This document shows, piece after piece, positions 30,406 through 40,241 of a DNA stretch of 64,000 nt; positions within the stretch are counted from its first letter, which is position 1; each line of letters opens with the position of its first letter. This stretch comes from Natronosporangium hydrolyticum. GTDB lineage: Bacteria > Actinomycetota > Actinomycetes > Mycobacteriales > Micromonosporaceae. The stretch is from positions 3,782,001 to 3,846,000 of the forward strand of contig NZ_CP070499.1 in the NCBI RefSeq assembly GCF_016925615.1, given 5' to 3'. Below the pieces are notes generated by a model, which was not told where the DNA came from, did not search any database, and saw only the letters and a list, made by a program, of their open reading frames with translations. Made by a program: the position numbers and the translations under genes.

Positions 30406-30580
30406 CTACCTCGCCGACTGATCCGAACGGTTTGGGGATGGGCGTGGTGGCGCTGGCAACCACAGCCATCCCGCCCTCTCGCCGATCGCGGGTCGCCGGC
30501 CGAAGTTCGCTCGCATTCATCCGGCAACTGGTGTAGACAGGTATAGCGGAAAGTATCGGGGAGGCGGCGGAGCGTAGAGG

Positions 30581-33500
30581 ATGACTACTGACGGCGGGCC
30601 GGCGACCCAGGCTCCGCCCATCCGACCGGTCCGGGTGGAGGTGCTCCACGAGAGCGAGCGCACCCGGGTCACCCGGCTGCACCTGCCACCGGACGGCACG
30701 GCGCCGCGGCGGCTGATCCGGAAGGAGCCCCGCGGGCCAGGGGCCGGCGATCGCCTCCGCCACGAACAGGCGATCCTGAGTCGGCTCGACGACGTGGCCG
30801 GGGTCGCCCACCTCGCCCCCAGCCAGCCGTACCCGGGGTCGCTGCTGCTCACCGACGCCGGCGCCCAAGTGCTCGCCGCGGTCGCCACCCCGATGGAGCC
30901 GGTGGGGCTGGGCCGGCTCGCGCTCGCGCTCGCGCGGGCGGTCGCCGCCCTGCACCGGGCCGGGGTGGTGCACCGGGACATCAATCCGGCCAACATCGTG
31001 CTCGGGGAGTCCGCCGCCACCGGCGGCGACCCCGCCCCGAGTCTGATCGACTTCACGCTGGCCACCACCGCCTCGGAGGTGCGGCCCGCGTTCACCCACC
31101 TCAACGAGATCATCGGCACCCTGCCCTACCTGGCGCCGGAGCAGACCGGTCGGGCCGGTCGCCCGGTCGATCAGCGAGCCGACCTCTACGCACTGGGCGC
31201 CACCCTCTACGAGTTGGCGACCGGCTCGCCCCCCTTCGGCTCCGGCGATCCGCTCCGGCTCAGCCACGACCACCTGGCTAAGGTGCCGACGCCGCCGCGG
31301 GAGGTCAATCCGGCGGTCTCGGCGGACCTCTCCGGCGTGATCATGCACTTGCTGGAGAAGGAGCCAGACAATCGGTACCAAACCGCCGATGGGTTGGTGC
31401 ATGACCTGGTTCAGCTCACCGACGGCCACCCCGGGCCGCTGCGCATCGGAGAGCGCGACTATCCACTGCGGATCCGGCCACCGTCCCGACTGGTCGGGCG
31501 GGAAGCAGAACTCGACAGCCTGGCCAAGGCGCTGCGGGAGACCATCGCCGGCTCCCCACGTAGCGTGCTCATCGACGGTGTTCCCGGCGTCGGCAAGAGT
31601 TCGCTCATCGACGAACTGCGCCCGGTGGTCACCGCCCACAACGGCTGGTTCGTCGCCGGCAAGTTCGACCCGTACCGTCGCGACCAGGAGTTCGAGGCGT
31701 CCTGGCAGGCGTTCCGGCAGCTCGGCCGGTTGCTGTTGGCGGAGTCCGAGGAGACCCTCGCCGACCTGCGGCCGCGGCTGCTGACCGCGATGGGGCCGAA
31801 CGCTGGGCTGTTGGCGGCGCTGCATCCGGAGTTCGCCACACTGCTCAACGTCTCCCCGGACCCGAACGTAGAGGATCCGCTCGCCACCTCCGCCCGGCTG
31901 CAGCGGATGGGGGTGGAGTTGCTACGCGAAATCGCCTCGCCGGCGCGGCCGGTGGTGTATGTGGTGGACGACCTGCAGTGGTCTACCCGGATCACGCTGT
32001 CCTTCCTGGACACGCTGCTGACCCAGGAGTCAGTCCCGGGGCTGCTGGTCGTCGCCGCCTACCGCTCCGACGGGGTCGATGTCGCCCACCCGCTCACCGG
32101 CCTACTCGACCGGTGGCGCCGGCAGCCTGCGCCGCCGGCGGAGCTGCACCTGCGGAACCTACCCACCGGCGAGGTCGCCGAACTACTCGCCGACGTCCTC
32201 CGCGCCAGCCCGGCCCAGGCCCGGGAGCTGAGTGCGCTGCTGCGCCCGTACACCGGCGGCAACCCGTTCGACACGGTGGAGCTGCTCAACTCGCTGCGCC
32301 GGGAAGGGCTGCTCGTCCCGGGCGATCAAGGATGGCGCTGGGACACCCCGGCGATGCGGCACCGGTTGGCCGGCGCGGCCGTCTCCGACCTGGTGGGCGA
32401 TCGGGTCGAGACGATGCCGCCAGCGACCCGGGCACTGCTACAGGCGATGGCGTGTCTGGGCGGGCGAGCCGAGCTGGGGGTGCTGCGGGTCGCCACCGGG
32501 CTGACTGTGCAGGCGGTCGAGCGGCAACTGGAGCCCGCGATCGACGACGGGTTACTGGTGATGGAGCCGGGCCACCAGGACACCGTCCGGTTCCGCCACG
32601 ACCGGGTCCAGCAGGACATCCTGCGCCGGCTGCGGCCCCGGCGGGAACGCGCACTGCGGCTGCGGCTGGCCCGCCGGCTCGCCTCCCGGCCCGGTCTGTT
32701 CGCGGTCGCCGCCGAGCAGTACCTGACCGTCACCGACGCGGTCGAAGAGGAACCGGAGCGGCATCAGGTGGTCGACCTGCTGCGCCGCGCCGCCGACCAG
32801 GCCATGCTGCTCTCGAACTACCTGCTCGTCGAGCGCTGCCTGGCGGCGGCGGCCCGGCTGGTCGACCCGGCCGACACCGACGCCCTGGTGGAGATCCACA
32901 CCGGTCGGCATACGGCCCTGTACAGCCTGGGCCGGCTGGACGAGGCCGATCAGGCGTACCGGGCGGTGGTCGAACTCACGCCCGACCCGGTGGCGGTCGC
33001 CCCGGTGACGATGAACCAGATCAGCAGCCTCACCAACCGGAACCGGCCGCACCGCGCGCTCGCCCTCGGGCAGGAACTGCTCGCCCGGCTCGACCATCCG
33101 CTGCCAGCGCCGGAACAGCTGGAGAGCGAGATCGAGCAGGGCCTGGACCTGCTCTATCAATGGTTCGCCGAACCCGACCCGGCGGCAGACACCGCACCGG
33201 AGATCACCGACCCGACCCTGCTCGCGGTCGGCGGGGTGCTCAACCGGATGATGCCCCCGGCGTACTTCAGCGACCAGGCGGTCTTCTCGTGGCTGGCGCT
33301 GCTCGCCGGCCGGCTCTGGAGCGAGCGCGGCCCCAGCGCTAACCTGGTAGGGCCGATCAGTCACCTGCCGTACGTGCTGGTGCTGCGCCGCGACGACTAC
33401 CGGTTCGCCTACCAGCTGTCGCAGCACATCCTGACCGGCTCCGATGGGCGGGGCTGGGAGCCGGCGACCTCACACGCCAAGTTTCTCCACGCACTCGGGG

Positions 33501-35554
33501 CGTGGAGCCGGGAGCCGATCGAAGAGTGCGCCCGGCAGGCCGCGCAGGCCCGCGAAGGGCTGCTACGCGGTGGCGACCTGCAGAACGCCGGCTTCAGCTA
33601 CGTCGTCACCGTCTGCAACCTGCTCGACAGCGCACCCACGCTCACCAGTTATCTGGGCGAAGTCGAGGCGGCGATGGCCTTCACCCGCCGGACCGGTAAC
33701 GATCTGTCGACCGAGACTTTCTCGATCTACCGGCGGCTGGTCGCGACGCTGCGGGGCGAGCCGGAGCCGGCCGAGACTATGAGCCCCAGCCTCACCGAGC
33801 CGTACACCAACAACCAGAGCCTTTTGGTCCCCCACCACCTGGTGCGGGCGATCCTGGCGGCGCTGTTCGGAGAGGCGGAGGAGCTGGATCGGCACACCGC
33901 GCCGCTGCTGGAGCTGATTCCGAGAGTGACCAACACCTACTCGGCGGCGATTGCGGTGATCCTGCGGGCGCTGGCGCTGGCCGAGCAGGCCCGGACCGCG
34001 CCGGCGGCGGAGCGGCCGGCGCTGCTCGCCGACCTGGACCAGCTGATCGAGTGGGTGGCGGCGCGCGCCGCCGACGCGCCGGAGAACTTCCTGCACCTGC
34101 TGCGACTGTTGGAGGGCGAGCGGGCCTGGGCGACCGATGATTTCCGGACCGCCAGTTACGCGTTCGACCTCGCGACCCGGGAGGCCGCCTCCCGGCAGCG
34201 ACCGTGGCATCAAGCGCTGATCCGCGAGCAGGCGGCCCGGTTCCAGCTCTCCTACGGCCTGGAGCACGCCGGGCAGTCGTTGCTGGCCCAGGCCCGCCAG
34301 TCTTACGTCGACTGGGGCGCCGAGGCCAAGGTGCAGCAGCTGGACTGGGCGTACCCGGCGCTGCAGCACACCCTGACCATGCCGAACACCGAGTGGCTGC
34401 CGCCGCCGGGGGGGTTGCCGGATCTGAGCTCCCACCGTTCCAGCATCATGCCGGGCACCATCGATCTGCTGGGGATTCTCGCCGCCTCGCAGGCGCTCAG
34501 CTCGGAGACCAACGTCGACGGCCTCCGGGAGCGAGTCGCCGAGGTGCTCAGCGCGATGACCGGCGCCACCGCGGTCCGGCTGCTGATCTGGGGCGAGGAG
34601 GAGCAGGGCTGGCTGCTGACCGAGCCCGGCAGCCCGGGCGGCCGGCCGCTGCCGCTGGCTGAGGCGGGCCGGGAGGAGCTGGTGCCGGTCTCGGTGGTCC
34701 GGTACGCCGAACGCACCGGCGAGCCGCTGGTGGTCGCCGACGCCACCCGCGACGACCGGTTCGCCCGGGACCCCTACCTGGCGCAGCTGGACGCCTGCTC
34801 GCTGCTGGCGGTGCCGATCCGCAGCCGGGGCGAGCTGCAGGCGCTGCTTCTGTTGGAGAACCGGCTGCTCCGCGGCGCGTTCACTGCCGACCGGCTCGAC
34901 GGGGTGTTGCTGATCGCCGGCCAGCTGGCGGTATCCCTACGCAACGCCCTGGTGTACTCCTCGCTGGAGCGTAAGGTCGCCGAACGCACCGAGGAGCTGG
35001 CGTTGGCGAACACCCGGCTGGAGCGGCTGAGCGTGACCGACGCGTTGACCGGGCTGGCCAACCGGCGGCGCCTGGAGGAGGTGCTCGCCGGGGAGTGGGA
35101 CCGGGCCCGCCGGGCGGAGCGGCCGCTGGCGCTGGCGATGGTAGACATCGACCACTTCAAACTTTACAACGACCACTTCGGGCACGCCGCCGGCGACCGG
35201 TGCCTGCAGCGGGTCGCCACCCTGCTGCGCCGCCAGCTCCGCGGGGCCGACCTGGTGGCCCGGTACGGGGGCGAGGAGTTCGCGGTGGTGATGCCCGGCA
35301 CCGACCTGGAACCGGCGCTGCATGCCGCGGAGCGGCTACGGGCGGCGATGGTGGCGCTGGCCGAGCCGAACCCACTGGTCAGCGAGCGGGTGGTGACGGT
35401 CAGCGTGGGAGTGGCCGCGATGATCCCCGGCCAGCAGGGCCGGGTGGGGCAGCTCTCGGAGTTGGCCGACGTGGAGCTCTACCGGGCCAAGCGCGCCGGC
35501 CGCAACCGGGTGATGCCGGAGTCGCCCGAGCTGGCGCCACCGCCGGTGGAGTGA
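30581..35554 (+). CDS. Kinase-like/AAA/GAF/GGDEF signalling protein
   Basis: 1657 residues. Residues 1-280 are a protein-kinase-like domain with VHRDINPANIV (about 130) and APEQTGRAGRPVDQRADLYALG (about 185); the DFG motif reads DFT. An AAA ATPase follows, with Walker A DGVPGVGKSSL (about 332) and Walker B VVYVVDDLQW (about 459). Helical, TPR-like sequence fills 700-1290. A GAF domain (about 1296-1450) and a short coiled linker lead to a C-terminal GGDEF domain with DALTGLANRRRLEE, RYGGEEF (about 1563) and an inhibitory RGAD site five residues before it. It should make cyclic-di-GMP in response to a cytoplasmic signal. Confidence 0.92.
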   Translation: MTTDGGPATQAPPIRPVRVEVLHESERTRVTRLHLPPDGTAPRRLIRKEPRGPGAGDRLRHEQAILSRLDDVAGVAHLAPSQPYPGSLLLTDAGAQVLAAVATPMEPVGLGRLALALARAVAALHRAGVVHRDINPANIVLGESAATGGDPAPSLIDFTLATTASEVRPAFTHLNEIIGTLPYLAPEQTGRAGRPVDQRADLYALGATLYELATGSPPFGSGDPLRLSHDHLAKVPTPPREVNPAVSADLSGVIMHLLEKEPDNRYQTADGLVHDLVQLTDGHPGPLRIGERDYPLRIRPPSRLVGREAELDSLAKALRETIAGSPRSVLIDGVPGVGKSSLIDELRPVVTAHNGWFVAGKFDPYRRDQEFEASWQAFRQLGRLLLAESEETLADLRPRLLTAMGPNAGLLAALHPEFATLLNVSPDPNVEDPLATSARLQRMGVELLREIASPARPVVYVVDDLQWSTRITLSFLDTLLTQESVPGLLVVAAYRSDGVDVAHPLTGLLDRWRRQPAPPAELHLRNLPTGEVAELLADVLRASPAQARELSALLRPYTGGNPFDTVELLNSLRREGLLVPGDQGWRWDTPAMRHRLAGAAVSDLVGDRVETMPPATRALLQAMACLGGRAELGVLRVATGLTVQAVERQLEPAIDDGLLVMEPGHQDTVRFRHDRVQQDILRRLRPRRERALRLRLARRLASRPGLFAVAAEQYLTVTDAVEEEPERHQVVDLLRRAADQAMLLSNYLLVERCLAAAARLVDPADTDALVEIHTGRHTALYSLGRLDEADQAYRAVVELTPDPVAVAPVTMNQISSLTNRNRPHRALALGQELLARLDHPLPAPEQLESEIEQGLDLLYQWFAEPDPAADTAPEITDPTLLAVGGVLNRMMPPAYFSDQAVFSWLALLAGRLWSERGPSANLVGPISHLPYVLVLRRDDYRFAYQLSQHILTGSDGRGWEPATSHAKFLHALGAWSREPIEECARQAAQAREGLLRGGDLQNAGFSYVVTVCNLLDSAPTLTSYLGEVEAAMAFTRRTGNDLSTETFSIYRRLVATLRGEPEPAETMSPSLTEPYTNNQSLLVPHHLVRAILAALFGEAEELDRHTAPLLELIPRVTNTYSAAIAVILRALALAEQARTAPAAERPALLADLDQLIEWVAARAADAPENFLHLLRLLEGERAWATDDFRTASYAFDLATREAASRQRPWHQALIREQAARFQLSYGLEHAGQSLLAQARQSYVDWGAEAKVQQLDWAYPALQHTLTMPNTEWLPPPGGLPDLSSHRSSIMPGTIDLLGILAASQALSSETNVDGLRERVAEVLSAMTGATAVRLLIWGEEEQGWLLTEPGSPGGRPLPLAEAGREELVPVSVVRYAERTGEPLVVADATRDDRFARDPYLAQLDACSLLAVPIRSRGELQALLLLENRLLRGAFTADRLDGVLLIAGQLAVSLRNALVYSSLERKVAERTEELALANTRLERLSVTDALTGLANRRRLEEVLAGEWDRARRAERPLALAMVDIDHFKLYNDHFGHAAGDRCLQRVATLLRRQLRGADLVARYGGEEFAVVMPGTDLEPALHAAERLRAAMVALAEPNPLVSERVVTVSVGVAAMIPGQQGRVGQLSELADVELYRAKRAGRNRVMPESPELAPPPVE

Positions 35555-35581
35555 CCGGGGCCGCCTCGTACCCTGGAGGGT

Positions 35582-36991
35582 GTGACGGTACGCGTACGAG
35601 TTGCCCCATCTCCCACTGGCCTGTTCCATGTCGGCACCGCCCGGATCGCGCTACAAAACTGGATCTTCGCGAAGCAGCACGGCGGGGTGCTGGTGCTGCG
35701 GGTGGAGGACACCGACGCCAGCCGCAACCAGCCCGAGTGGGTCGACGCCATCTACTCGGCGATGTCCTGGCTCGGGATCACCCCCGACCAGTACGAGGGG
35801 CCGTACCTGCAGTCGTCGTACGCCGCCGAGCACCACGCCGCCACCGAGAAGCTCGCCGCCTCCGGGCAGACCTACTTCTGCGACTGCACCCGGGATATGG
35901 TGCAGGCCCGCACCGGCAGCCAGCATCAGGGGTACGACGGGTTCTGCCGGCAGCGGGGATTGACCGCCGGCCCCGGCCGGGCGCTGCGGTTCCGCACCCC
36001 GGACAGCGGCGAGACCCGAATCGTGGACCTGATCCGCGGTGAGCCGGCGTTCGACAACGCGCTGATGGAAGACTTCGTCATCGCCCGCGCCGACGGCTCG
36101 GCGGTCTTCCTGCTCGCCAATGTGGTCGATGACGCCAGCATGGGGATCACCCATGTGATCCGGGGCGAGGACCACCTCTCCAACACCCCGAAGCAGCAGC
36201 TGCTGTGGCAGGCGCTCGGGTACGAGCCGCCGGTCTGGGCGCACCTGCCGCTGATCGTGAACGAGCAGCGGCGCAAGCTGTCCAAGCGCCGCGACAAGGT
36301 GGCGCTGGAGAGCTACCGGGATGAGGGGTACCTCCCCGAGACCATGCGCAACTATCTGATGCTGCTGGGGTGGGCGCCCTCCGGTGACCGGGAGATCGTG
36401 CCGTGGTCGGTGATCGAGGAGGAGTTCCGGATCGAGGACGTCAACCCCTCCCCCGCCTTCTTCGACCTGCAGAAGCTGCGAGCTTTCAACGGCGAATATC
36501 TGCGGGCGCTGCCAGTGGAGCAGTTCGTCGCCGCCTGCCAGCCGTGGCTGGTCGGCACCGAGACCATCCCGGCGCCGCCGTGGCAGCCGGCAGACTTCGA
36601 CCCGGCGGCGTTCGCGGAGGTGGCGCCGTTGGCGCAGAGCCGGGTGGCGGTGCTCGCCGAGATCGTGCCGAACGTGGACTTCCTCTTCCTGGCCGAGCCG
36701 GTCACCGACGAGGGTTCCTGGTCGAAGGCGATGAAGGCGGGCTCGGCGGAGCTGCTCGACGACGCGATCGAGGCGTACCAGGAGCTGTCGCCGTGGCGGG
36801 CGGAGGAGCTGAAGGCCACCACCGAGCAGGTCGGGGCCGCGCGTGGGCTGAAGCTCGGTAAGGCGCAGGCGCCGATTCGGGTCGCGGTGACCGGCCGGAC
36901 GGTCGGGCTGCCGCTCTTCGAGTCGATGGCGGTGCTCGGCCGGGAACGGACCCTGGCGCGGTTGCGCGCCGCCCGGTCCCGGCTGAGCTGA
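35582..36991 (+). CDS. gltX: Glutamyl-tRNA synthetase
   Basis: 469 residues, a class I synthetase that charges tRNA-Glu (and often tRNA-Gln in actinomycetes, followed by amidation). The HIGH motif appears as [20 protein letters not shown], and KMSKR as [10 protein letters not shown]. Cys residues in [10 protein letters not shown] and GFCRQRG make a zinc-type site. The C-terminal anticodon-binding domain is helical. GTG 35582 follows GGAGGG by three to four bases, a tight spacing. It is 27 bases after the GGDEF protein gene, so the two may be cotranscribed. Confidence 0.96.
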   Translation: MTVRVRVAPSPTGLFHVGTARIALQNWIFAKQHGGVLVLRVEDTDASRNQPEWVDAIYSAMSWLGITPDQYEGPYLQSSYAAEHHAATEKLAASGQTYFCDCTRDMVQARTGSQHQGYDGFCRQRGLTAGPGRALRFRTPDSGETRIVDLIRGEPAFDNALMEDFVIARADGSAVFLLANVVDDASMGITHVIRGEDHLSNTPKQQLLWQALGYEPPVWAHLPLIVNEQRRKLSKRRDKVALESYRDEGYLPETMRNYLMLLGWAPSGDREIVPWSVIEEEFRIEDVNPSPAFFDLQKLRAFNGEYLRALPVEQFVAACQPWLVGTETIPAPPWQPADFDPAAFAEVAPLAQSRVAVLAEIVPNVDFLFLAEPVTDEGSWSKAMKAGSAELLDDAIEAYQELSPWRAEELKATTEQVGAARGLKLGKAQAPIRVAVTGRTVGLPLFESMAVLGRERTLARLRAARSRLS

Positions 36992-37017
36992 GTGCCGCAG
37001 CTCCCGCCCTCGGTCGG

Positions 37018-37587
37018 TCAGCCAGTCCGGCGACGCCGCACCAGCACCACGGCGGCGGCACCGGCGGCGGCGACCGCTAGCGCGAGCAACAGCCAGGTCC
37101 AGCCGGGTACGCCAGCAGAGTCGGTGGCCTGCGCCGCCGGCTCCGCGGTGGCGGGTTGCTCGGTCTGCGCGGGCGGGGCGGTGGTCGCGGGCGGCGCCGG
37201 GGTGGGCGATGGCTGGGTACCTTCGGTGACGGTGAACTCGATCGTGCCGTCGACCCAGTGGCCGTCGTTGGAGAGCACGTCGTAGCTGATCTCGTACTCG
37301 CCGGCTAGCGCGGCGTCGATCGGGACCTGCACCTGGCCGCCGTCGAAGTCCGGGTCACCGGCGACGACCGACGCCCCGTCCGGACCGGTGACCTGGAGAT
37401 CGGCATTGTCGGGGTCGAGGCTGGACAGGAAGCTCAGGGTCACCTCGTCCGGACCCTGCGCCATGGTGGCGCCGTCGGCGGGGTCGCTGTCGGTGAGCAC
37501 GTTGTGGGCCATCGCGGGGGCCGCACCCCCCACAATCACCCACAGCGACACCGCCAACACCAAAAGTAGGTTTCTGCCCTTACTCAC
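37018..37587 (-). CDS. copC: CopC-like copper-binding protein with C-terminal anchor
   Basis: 189 residues. A signal peptide ends in APAMA, and the mature chain starts with His (HNVLTDSDPADGATM), a copper ligand in CopC proteins. The second His is in NDGHWVDGTIEF. A Pro/Thr/Ala-rich spacer (PSPTPAPPATTAPP) and one membrane segment with an RRRR tail follow, so it is anchored outside the membrane. No CopD partner is adjacent. It is convergent with gltX and divergent from the next gene. Confidence 0.9.
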   Translation of the reverse strand: MSKGRNLLLVLAVSLWVIVGGAAPAMAHNVLTDSDPADGATMAQGPDEVTLSFLSSLDPDNADLQVTGPDGASVVAGDPDFDGGQVQVPIDAALAGEYEISYDVLSNDGHWVDGTIEFTVTEGTQPSPTPAPPATTAPPAQTEQPATAEPAAQATDSAGVPGWTWLLLALAVAAAGAAAVVLVRRRRTG

Positions 37588-37668
37588 GTGGCTGTCCTCC
37601 CCACGAACGGGTTCTCAACGTTAGGATGCCGATCACGACACCTGTCCGGATAGGTGGTCGGGTAGCGG

Positions 37669-37685
37669 CCGGGAGTAGTTCCCGG
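37669..37685. promoter_or_regulatory. 17-bp inverted repeat before the 37700 gene
   Basis: CCGGGA-GTAGT-TCCCGG lies directly before the GGGAGGGAG ribosome-binding region of the next gene, in the gap shared with copC. It could be an operator or a leader hairpin that limits ribosome access. Confidence 0.4.
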
Positions 37686-37699
37686 GAGGGAGATAGCGG

Positions 37700-38347
37700 A
37701 TGAGTCGCGGGACCCCCCGGCGGCCGCTGGCGGGCATCAGGGCCCGGTTCGCGGTGGCCGTGATCGCAACGGCCACAGTGGTTGCCACCGGGGTGGTGGC
37801 GACACCGGCGCTCGCCGACGGACACGACTACGCCACGGTCAGCGGCGACAACCTCGCCAACCCACTCACCGTGACCGCCGACGACCACCCCGACCACTAC
37901 GCCACCCTGCGCCGGGAGGTCATCTGGCTGTTCAACCGCGAAGGCGACGGCTCCGAGCCGGACCCCGACGAGCTGGGGCCGCAGTACGCGCTGCAGTTGT
38001 TCATCGCGGGCGAGGAGCAACACCGGTTCGAACTGTATCCGCTCGCTGGCGGCGGCCCCAGGGTGTTCCGGCCCGCCGACCAACCCGGCGATAGTGACCT
38101 CGATGAGGCGTGGTTCCTGGCCCGGCTCAGCCTGCCGGAGACCCTCACGGAACTCGGCATACCGCTGACCGACGCGCCCACCAACGGCGGCGTCGCCGGG
38201 GAGGAACCGGTGGCCACCGAGGAGGCGACCGGACCGCTCGGCTTCCTCGACGAGTGGCGCGAGGGCATGCTGCTCACCATGGCGCTGGCCGTCGCGGTGC
38301 TGGCCGGGCTGGCCAGCGTCTCGCTGCTGCTGCGCCGGGATCGCTGA
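37700..38347 (+). CDS. Secreted, membrane-anchored protein of unknown function
   Basis: 215 residues that I do not recognise. It has an N-terminal signal (FAVAVIATATVVATGVVATPALA), an acidic extracytoplasmic region of about 150 residues (DGHDYATVSGDNLANPLTV, DELGPQYALQLFIAGEEQHRFELYPL), and a C-terminal membrane helix (MLLTMALAVAVLAGLASVSLLL) ending RRDR. It has a strong ribosome-binding site and ATG 37700. It is divergent from copC, so a shared role at the cell surface, perhaps in metal handling, is possible but not shown. Confidence 0.8.
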   Translation: MSRGTPRRPLAGIRARFAVAVIATATVVATGVVATPALADGHDYATVSGDNLANPLTVTADDHPDHYATLRREVIWLFNREGDGSEPDPDELGPQYALQLFIAGEEQHRFELYPLAGGGPRVFRPADQPGDSDLDEAWFLARLSLPETLTELGIPLTDAPTNGGVAGEEPVATEEATGPLGFLDEWREGMLLTMALAVAVLAGLASVSLLLRRDR

Positions 38348-38358
38348 CCCGGATCGGG

Positions 38359-38898
38359 TCACAGCATGCGGGCCACGAACTCGTCCGCGACGATCGTCAC
38401 CTCGCCCAGCAGCCGAGCCGAGTCCGCCAACCCGGGCAGCATCAACGAATGATCAGCTCCGGGCACCTCATGGACGTGCCGGCTCAACGACCGGGCCCGG
38501 TCGCCGTCCCAGTACGGGTCGGCGGTCCCCCCGATCAGCAACGCCGGCGCGGTGGCCGCGGCCAGCCCATCGGTCACCGCCTCGGCGACCAGCACCGGGG
38601 TGAACCAGACCGCCGGCAGACCGGCCCCCGCCACCAGCGGCGCGGCGAAGCTTCCCAGCGACTTACCCACCACCAGGTCGATCCGGCCCGCCGCCGCTAG
38701 CTGCGGGCCCACCTGTTCGGCGACCCACTCGGCCGCGGCCGGCCAGTCGTCCCGGCGGATCTGCTCCGGCGGAGACCAGTCCAGCGAGCGGACCGTGATC
38801 CCCCGCCGGCGCAGCGCCGCTTGCAGAAAGTAGAGCAACGGGCCGTGGCTGGGGTAGCCACCGCCCGGCAGCAACAGCGCGGTCCTGGTGTCGGCCAT
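38359..38898 (-). CDS. Small alpha/beta hydrolase
   Basis: 179 residues. It begins TALLLPGGGYPSHGPLLYFLQ. The nucleophile elbow is GKSLGS with S80, the acid is probably Asp in IGGTADPYWDG, and the His is in GADHSLMLPG. It resembles the KANL3/Tex30-like hydrolase group; the substrate is unknown. The frame continues upstream to GTG 39024, but ATG 38898 (MADTRTALLL) places the first strand at the start and is preferred. It is divergent from fasR. Confidence 0.85.
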   Translation of the reverse strand: MADTRTALLLPGGGYPSHGPLLYFLQAALRRRGITVRSLDWSPPEQIRRDDWPAAAEWVAEQVGPQLAAAGRIDLVVGKSLGSFAAPLVAGAGLPAVWFTPVLVAEAVTDGLAAATAPALLIGGTADPYWDGDRARSLSRHVHEVPGADHSLMLPGLADSARLLGEVTIVADEFVARML

Positions 38899-38975
38899 AC
38901 CGGGCAGTGTGGCACGCTCCGGACCGGCCGCCACCCGGGGGCGCACCCTCGGCGTACTGCTGGCAGGCTGGGGTG

Positions 38976-40202
38976 ATGAGCGGCGCCGCACCCGATGGGG
39001 CCGGTGACCCGGCGGCCGGGCCACCGCCCAACGGGCTGACCGCCACCCTGCCCCGGATCGAGCGGGCCGCTGGCACCCTCGCCACCGCCAGCGTCGCCCG
39101 GATGGACGAGACCCTGCCCTGGTTCCGCAGCCTCCCCGCCGACCAGCGCTCCTGGGTGATGCTGGTGGCGCAGGCCGGCGTGCAGTCGATGGTCGAGTGG
39201 CTGCGCCACGGCGGGCGGGAAGGCAACCGGGTCTCCGACGGCATCTTCAACGCCGCCCCGCGGGCGCTCGCCCGCTCGATCACCCTGCAGCAGACGGTCG
39301 CGCTGATCCAGGCGACGATCGACGTCGCCGAGGAGCATGTGCCGAGCCTCGCCGCCCCCGGGGAGGAGGAGGCCCTGCGTAACGCGGTGCTCCGGTTCTC
39401 CCGGGAGGTGGCGTTCGCGGCCGCGCTGGTCTATGCCCGCGCCGCCGAGTCCCGCGGCGCGTGGGACGCGCGGCTGCAGGCGCTGCTGGTCGACGCGCTG
39501 CTCCGGGGCGATTCGTCCGATGTGTTGGCCAGCCGGGCCGCCGCGCTCGGTTGGGTGGACGCGCCGCCGGTGGCGGTGGCGGTGGGGCGCAGCCCGGGCG
39601 GCGAGAGCGCGGCGGTGCTGCATGAGCTGTACCGGGCGGCCCGGCGGATCAGCGTGGAGGCGATCGGCGGCGTCCACGGTGACCGGTTGGTGGTGGTGAT
39701 CGGCGGCGCCACCGAACCGCTCTCGGCCGCCGGTAAGCTGCTGCCCGGCTTCGGCGACGGCCCGGTGGTGGTCGGCCCATCGATGCCCAGCCTGGACGAG
39801 GCCACCGAATCCGCGCGGGCGGCGCTGTCGGGCTTCCGCGCGGCCGCCGCCTGGCCGCAGGCCCCCCGCCCGGTGGCCGCGGCGGAGCTGCTGCCGGAGC
39901 GGCTACTCACCGGCGACTCCGAGGCCCGCCGGGCCCTGCGGCAACAGGTGTACGGCGGGCTGACCCGCGCCGGCGGTGAACTGCTGGACACGTTGGACGC
40001 CTTCTTCGCCGCTGGCGGGGTGTTGGAGAGCGCCGCCCGCTCGCTCTACGTCCACCCGAACACGGTTCGGTATCGACTGCGGCGGATCACCGACGTGACC
40101 GGGCTAGCCCCCACCAACGCCCGCGACGCGTACGCACTGCGGTTGGCGCTCAGCGTCGGCCGGCTGGACCCGCCGGACGGGGTGAACTCGGCCGCCTTGT
40201 GA
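38976..40202 (+). CDS. fasR: PucR/CdaR-type regulator, FasR-like
   Basis: 408 residues. The N-terminal region is RsbR-like and helical (PWFRSLPADQRSWVMLVAQAG), followed by a GGDEF-like core and the C-terminal PucR helix-turn-helix (FFAAGGVLESAARSLYVHPNTVRYRLRRITDVTGL). In Streptomyces the regulator of this kind, FasR, lies immediately upstream of fabD and activates fabDHPF. Here the fab operon begins 2.7 kb downstream in the same direction, so FasR identity is inferred from architecture and neighbourhood. ATG 38976 is used. Confidence 0.82.
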   Translation: MSGAAPDGAGDPAAGPPPNGLTATLPRIERAAGTLATASVARMDETLPWFRSLPADQRSWVMLVAQAGVQSMVEWLRHGGREGNRVSDGIFNAAPRALARSITLQQTVALIQATIDVAEEHVPSLAAPGEEEALRNAVLRFSREVAFAAALVYARAAESRGAWDARLQALLVDALLRGDSSDVLASRAAALGWVDAPPVAVAVGRSPGGESAAVLHELYRAARRISVEAIGGVHGDRLVVVIGGATEPLSAAGKLLPGFGDGPVVVGPSMPSLDEATESARAALSGFRAAAAWPQAPRPVAAAELLPERLLTGDSEARRALRQQVYGGLTRAGGELLDTLDAFFAAGGVLESAARSLYVHPNTVRYRLRRITDVTGLAPTNARDAYALRLALSVGRLDPPDGVNSAAL

Positions 40203-40241
40203 CGGGATGCCCTCGGGTGGCCGTGCTCCATACCGTTCGGG

